From Verrucomicrobiota bacterium (GTDB lineage Bacteria > Verrucomicrobiota > Kiritimatiellia > JAAZAB01), in assembly GCA_018896395.1 (NCBI GenBank), contig JAHIMN010000263.1, positions 1 through 13,757 on the forward strand: 13,757 bases of DNA. Reading direction: 5' to 3'. Under the pieces are notes generated by a model, which was not told the origin of the DNA, made no database searches, and was given only the letters and a program-made list of their open reading frames with translations. Position numbers and translations under genes: made by a program. This document shows, one piece after another, positions 10,201-13,757 of the stretch; positions within the stretch are counted from its first letter, which is position 1, and the number at the start of each line of letters is the position of its first letter.

Positions 10201-11242
10201 CGCCCGGCCCAACCAGACCTTCTTCAGACATGGCCAGGGCGGCGCCCATGGCCGCGGCAAATTGTGACCGGCATTTTTCAAATTTTTGGGGTAGCGCGTC
10301 GGGCATTAATTTGACACCTTCAAATGGATGCCACGTGCCGGCATCCAATCCCAGGGCCACCTTGATTTCATTCAGCCAATCGCGCGAGACGCGCGGATCA
10401 TCGGCCACATAGATCTTGGAAATATGGCAATTTTCGCGCCGCTCCACAAAATGCTTGGATATGACCAATTGTTTGATAAACGGATCGGCCAAATCCTTGG
10501 CCAGCTGGGAAATATCGAAGGACCGGTCCACCACAACATCCTGGGCTGTCTGGCGGTCAAACCCCATACTTTTCTCGATCCGATCCAGCAGGTTGAAATG
10601 GCCGAAATCAAATTTCCTGATCAGAATCAGCTCAAGTTTTTTAAAAAATGCGAAATACGTGATGCGGGAACCAAACTCAATGACCCCGATGGCTTCATCC
10701 TGCACGGTTTTGCCCGGCCCATGCAGAAAAGCGGACATAACTGCAAGGCCGCCCAATTCCACGGTAACGGGAACCGGAAGACCGGAAGGAAATATGGCAC
10801 AGGCCGCCTGAACCTGGGATTCCGGAATGGCCACGGTCAGCAACCGCGTTTCGGAATGTGTCTGGCTGACAATCCGGTAGCCAAACCGGTAGGAGCCCTC
10901 TTCCACACCCATGTGTTCGCGGATCTGCTCCTCAACCTGACCTTCGAAGGCACCCGGCAAATTCAACAACTTGACGATGGAATTATATCCCGGGATGCAG
11001 ATGGCGATGTAACGGGAGGCCATGTTCTTGGGTAGTTTAAAGGCCTTGACTTGAGCCTCGTCGCTGATGTCCACGGCGGGCAATATATCCGTAGCGCTCA
11101 CAACAATTTCACTGCCGCCCAATTTCAAGCTAACACAGCGGACCGCAGCCGCATCAAAATCCACTACCACCAGATCCAGGGGCGGCTTGCGCTGGGTCTG
11201 GAACATTTTCCGGGCCGCCCAAAGCTGGTTAAAAATAGTCAT
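10196..11242 (-). CDS. pilM: PilM-like actin-fold ATPase of the pilus/secretion platform
   Basis: The product has 348 residues, the usual PilM length. It has the actin/FtsA-like layout: a first phosphate-binding region near residues 23-42 (LVVVDFDAAAVRCVSLKL), a LPKN ... YIAICIPG segment near 70-85, a membrane-partner helix region with EEQIREHM near 103-110, and a second phosphate segment GVIEFGSRITYFAFF near 186-200. The C-terminal helix contains AAAMGAALAM. In type IV pilus and type II-like machines PilM forms a cytoplasmic ring that binds the N-terminus of PilN, and a pilN-like gene follows here. Its start lies 3 bases after the ferredoxin stop, whose GAAGAA end also serves as a weak ribosome-binding site, so the two genes are cotranscribed and probably coupled. 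Confidence 0.85.
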   Translation of the reverse strand: MTIFNQLWAARKMFQTQRKPPLDLVVVDFDAAAVRCVSLKLGGSEIVVSATDILPAVDISDEAQVKAFKLPKNMASRYIAICIPGYNSIVKLLNLPGAFEGQVEEQIREHMGVEEGSYRFGYRIVSQTHSETRLLTVAIPESQVQAACAIFPSGLPVPVTVELGGLAVMSAFLHGPGKTVQDEAIGVIEFGSRITYFAFFKKLELILIRKFDFGHFNLLDRIEKSMGFDRQTAQDVVVDRSFDISQLAKDLADPFIKQLVISKHFVERRENCHISKIYVADDPRVSRDWLNEIKVALGLDAGTWHPFEGVKLMPDALPQKFEKCRSQFAAAMGAALAMSEEGLVGPGG

Positions 11243-11245
11243 CGG

Positions 11246-11434
11246 TTATTCTTCGATTTTGATGGCTTCGACCGGGCAATTATCAGCGGCTTCCCGGCAG
11301 GTATCCAGCGCATCTTCGGGCACGCTCTCGACGAGCAGCCTGGCGACGGCATCATCCATTTCAAATACCGCCGGACAGGTATCGACGCACAATCCACAGC
11401 CGGTGCATAAATCAAGGTCCACAATCGCCTTCAT
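11246..11434 (-). CDS. Single-cluster 4Fe-4S ferredoxin
   Basis: The product has 62 residues. The cluster ligands are C10, C13, C16 (CTGCGLC) and C53 followed by Pro. C20 and C46 are placed where monocluster ferredoxins of the Thermotoga/Desulfovibrio type have a disulphide or a vacant second site. The protein is acidic (several Asp/Glu in the middle and an EE end), as usual for electron carriers in the cytoplasm. An AGGAG ribosome-binding site lies 7 bases before the ATG. It stands first in the transcript that continues into pilM, an unexpected pairing because no redox gene is nearby. The partner enzymes cannot be told from this window. Confidence 0.9.
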   Translation of the reverse strand: MKAIVDLDLCTGCGLCVDTCPAVFEMDDAVARLLVESVPEDALDTCREAADNCPVEAIKIEE

Positions 11435-11456
11435 GAACGGTCTCCTGTTTAGGATT

Positions 11457-11485
11457 AATTTAAATCATTTTGTTTCCAATGACAA
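11457..11485 (-). promoter_or_regulatory. Candidate sigma-70 type promoter for ferredoxin-pilM
   Basis: On the - strand a TTGTCA -35 box (11480-11485, 5 of 6 to consensus) and a TAAATT -10 box (11457-11462, 4 of 6) are separated by exactly 17 bases. They lie in an AT-rich gap between the RNase R stop and the ferredoxin start. The predicted leader is short, about 15 bases. Confidence 0.45.
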
Positions 11486-11505
11486 ATCTAAAACAGAACC
11501 CACGC

Positions 11506-13734
11506 TTACCTCCGTCTCTGACGTCGCTTTTGCCGGCGTTGCGCCTCCTGCCGTTTTCCGATCGGCCGGCCTTTCGGAACGGGCGCACCGGCAATGCGGG
11601 CATCGTCCACGACGGCAAAATCAATCTGACGTTTGTCAAAATCAACGCGGGCGGGAAAAACACGCAGGCGATCGCCGAGGGTGAACGTCACCTTGCCGGC
11701 GCGCAGAACCTGGCGCCGTTCATCGTAATTGACAAACTCGCGGGACAAGGTTGAGACATGTACCAGTCCCTGGACCTGTAACTGGGTCAGTTCGACGAAC
11801 AGGCCGAAATTTTTCGCGCGCACTACAATGGCATCATATACCTGCGGCTGTCTCCGGACAATTTGCTGTTCCAAAAACCGGTATTTCTTGATCTCCAGCA
11901 GGTTCTTTTCCGCCGTCTCCGCCACCTGCTCGGTCCGCGAGCAGGACAGGCTGAGGGCGGCCAGATCGCCATGCGCATAGGGACTGCGGCGCTGGGTGAG
12001 CAGAGCCTGTAGAATACGGTGCACCACCAGGTCCGGGTAGCGCCGAATGGGCGAGGTGAAGTGCGCGTAAAATTTTTTGGCCAGCCCGTAATGACCCAGC
12101 GTCTGGGGCGAATACAGGGCGCGCTTCATGCTTTTCAGCGTCGCCAGCTTGGCGTCATATTCGAACATGTGCCCCCGCACGGAGTTCAGGAAATCCGTGA
12201 TGTTCTTGCGCTTGGAGAGATCGCCGGGATGGAAACCCATTTCCGTCAGTTGCGCCACCAGCATCTCCAGTTTTTCCGGCGTCGGCGGCTCGTGTACCCG
12301 ATGCATGAGCTCAAACCCGCGCATGCTGAGTTCCCGGTCCACGGCCTCATTGGCGGCCACCATGCATTCCTCGATCAAGGAGTGCGAAATGTCATTCAGG
12401 TTCTGGCGAATATCCGCAATCATGCCGTCCGGCCCCATGATGACTTCATATTCCGGCATATCCAGATCCAGCGCAAACTGGGCAAAGCGCCGCTGACGCA
12501 TCTGCTGGGCCAGCCGATGCACCCGGCTCAGCACGGCACGCTGATCAGGACTAACCTTGATCTCGGGGAGCGCGCCGGGACCTTCCGCCTGCAGAAGCGC
12601 GAGGGCTTGCTCATAGGTCAACCGCAATCGCGAGCGGATCAGGCTCTTGCAAAACTCGGCATGGACCGGCACACCGTCTTCACCAAACGTGATCAAGACC
12701 GAAAATGCCAACCGGTCTTCGTCAGGACGCAAACTGCATAAGCCGTTGGAGAGTTGCTCCGGAAGCATCGGCAAAACTTTATCCGGAAGATACACACTGT
12801 TGCCGCGCACCTGCGCTTCATGGTCCATGGGACTTTCCGGGCGGACAAAATGGGAAACGTCGGCAATATGCACCCCGAGTACGCGCCGGCCACGGGTATC
12901 GGTCTCCAGAGAAAGCGCATCGTCATAATCACGGGACGTGGTCGGGTCAATGGTGAAAATGAACCGATCGCGGAAATCCCGGCGATTGCCCGGATTGGCC
13001 AAGCGGTCGGGCGAAGCCTCGGCCTCCCGGATGACTTCCGCGGGAAAGGTATCCCGCAGACCGTAGTGCCGGATGATGGTCAGCGTATCTAACGAAGGAT
13101 TGGATTCCGGGCCGATCACCTCAATGATTTCGGCTTCCGGACTGACGTGTTTGTTCGGCCATTCCGTGAACTGAATGACCACCCGATCGCCGACGCGGGC
13201 GCCCTTGGTATCAGCCACATAAAAATCCTGCGTATAGGCCGGATCAATCGGCACAACGTAGTGAAAGCGAGGGGTGGCCTTCAGGGTGCCGGCAATCGCC
13301 CGGCGGGAGCGCTCCAGAATTCTGATCACTTTACCGGTCCGGCGCACCCGGGTTTCCGGGTCCACCTGGCCCGGGTCCAGACGCACCACGACCCGGTCGG
13401 CCGGCATGGCCGTACTCACACTATCACGTGCCACAAAAATCTCGACGGACCCATCCAGAGGTTGGACGATGCCGTTCCCGGAGCGCAAAATATCGAGTTG
13501 GCCGGTGATCAGGTCGGCCGGTTTCCCCAGCGAGTAATGGTTCTGGTGGATGCGCACGATCTCGCCGTTACGAACCATCCATTCCAGCAGTGTGCGTATT
13601 TGCTTGCGGGCAGGCCCAGGCAAGGCCAGGGCCTTGGCGATTTGGTCATCCGTCAGCGGCTCGCTTTCCGGCGACTGAAAAAGCCCCATCACACGGTCAC
13701 GGAACGCTTCGGTCAATATTTTGGTTTTTTTCAT
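11506..13734 (-). CDS. rnr: Ribonuclease R (RNB-family 3'-5' exoribonuclease)
   Basis: The product has 742 residues and degrades structured RNA from the 3' end. An N-terminal winged-helix domain (about 8-68) precedes two cold-shock OB domains (about 72-140 and 147-208). The RNB catalytic domain (about 250-580) has the acidic cluster IDPTTSRDYDD, giving D263, D269, D271 and D272 as the metal ligands, and HFTSPIRRYPDLVVHR near its end, the conserved RNA-tunnel motif. An S1 domain (about 632-715) and a short tail rich in Lys, Arg and Gln complete the normal RNase R plan; the tail suggests helicase-independent action on structured RNA. The ATG at 13734 has only a weak GAG ribosome-binding site. 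The gene ends 71 bases before the ferredoxin and is probably an independent housekeeping gene. Confidence 0.95.
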   Translation of the reverse strand: MKKTKILTEAFRDRVMGLFQSPESEPLTDDQIAKALALPGPARKQIRTLLEWMVRNGEIVRIHQNHYSLGKPADLITGQLDILRSGNGIVQPLDGSVEIFVARDSVSTAMPADRVVVRLDPGQVDPETRVRRTGKVIRILERSRRAIAGTLKATPRFHYVVPIDPAYTQDFYVADTKGARVGDRVVIQFTEWPNKHVSPEAEIIEVIGPESNPSLDTLTIIRHYGLRDTFPAEVIREAEASPDRLANPGNRRDFRDRFIFTIDPTTSRDYDDALSLETDTRGRRVLGVHIADVSHFVRPESPMDHEAQVRGNSVYLPDKVLPMLPEQLSNGLCSLRPDEDRLAFSVLITFGEDGVPVHAEFCKSLIRSRLRLTYEQALALLQAEGPGALPEIKVSPDQRAVLSRVHRLAQQMRQRRFAQFALDLDMPEYEVIMGPDGMIADIRQNLNDISHSLIEECMVAANEAVDRELSMRGFELMHRVHEPPTPEKLEMLVAQLTEMGFHPGDLSKRKNITDFLNSVRGHMFEYDAKLATLKSMKRALYSPQTLGHYGLAKKFYAHFTSPIRRYPDLVVHRILQALLTQRRSPYAHGDLAALSLSCSRTEQVAETAEKNLLEIKKYRFLEQQIVRRQPQVYDAIVVRAKNFGLFVELTQLQVQGLVHVSTLSREFVNYDERRQVLRAGKVTFTLGDRLRVFPARVDFDKRQIDFAVVDDARIAGAPVPKGRPIGKRQEAQRRQKRRQRRR

Positions 13735-13757
13735 GGGAGCTCATTTCAGAACGCCAC

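Noticed and set aside
10328..11035. A 235-residue frame on + opposite pilM
   Set aside because: It is an antisense shadow of a gene with clear PilM layout and has no recognisable motif.
12019..12741. A 240-residue frame on + opposite RNase R
   Set aside because: It is an antisense shadow; RNase R is unambiguous and the + product has no coherent fold pattern.

Overview
The window joins two different kinds of DNA. Positions 1 to about 2657 look like the end of an integrated phage or similar element. Positions about 2658 to 13757 look like a bacterial chromosome. The chromosomal part has a pilM / pilN-like / pilO-like / pilP-like / lipoprotein / secretin order, followed by a sensor-kinase-like gene. 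This arrangement, with very divergent N, O and P components and no pilus ATPase nearby, recalls the pilus-like locus of Akkermansia and other PVC bacteria (Verrucomicrobia, Kiritimatiellota, Lentisphaerota). I infer a PVC-type host with moderate confidence; Omnitrophota or another Gram-negative lineage with similar repeats is possible. No rRNA, CRISPR array, integrase or transposase gene is visible.

Element part (all main genes on +): a coiled-coil protein (53-499), a small basic protein (657-890), a stand-alone TSCPD domain of the kind found at the C-terminus of B12-dependent ribonucleotide reductases (1017-1391), a Cys-rich small protein translationally coupled to it (1388-1573), and an ERCC4/XPF-type nuclease (1611-2147) closed by an intrinsic terminator. 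A 510-bp stretch without an intact gene follows. It holds a probable frameshifted small membrane protein on - and palindromes that look like an attachment region. It ends exactly where the 5' half of a tRNA-Thr(UGU) gene begins (2658-2697, -). The tRNA identity stops at the anticodon arm, so I read this as the att junction.

Chromosomal part (all genes on -, so read from right to left): RNase R (11506-13734); a candidate promoter; a 4Fe-4S ferredoxin (11246-11434) only 3 bp from pilM (10196-11242); the pilN-like (9340-9981), pilO-like (8470-9105) and pilP/gspC-like (7792-8322) genes; a two-domain lipoprotein (6954-7616) with its own TATAAT-type promoter; a secretin (4714-6753); and a degenerate hybrid histidine kinase (2776-4488). 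PilM would be the cytoplasmic actin-like ring, the N-like and O-like proteins the single-pass inner-membrane platform, the P-like protein the periplasmic link, and the secretin the outer-membrane pore. The lipoprotein is a candidate accessory or pilotin-like factor.

The most unusual content is repetitive. Almost every gap in this operon carries arrays of 7-bp repeats with different 'words'. In the pilM/pilN and pilN/pilO gaps the arrays lie in opposite orientation at the two edges. One double array lies inside the secretin coding sequence. There are also two 106-bp copies of a palindromic MITE-like element, one palindrome of the widespread 'HPERSEGS' family, a 21-bp coding tandem repeat in the pilP-like gene, and an intrinsic terminator inside the operon.
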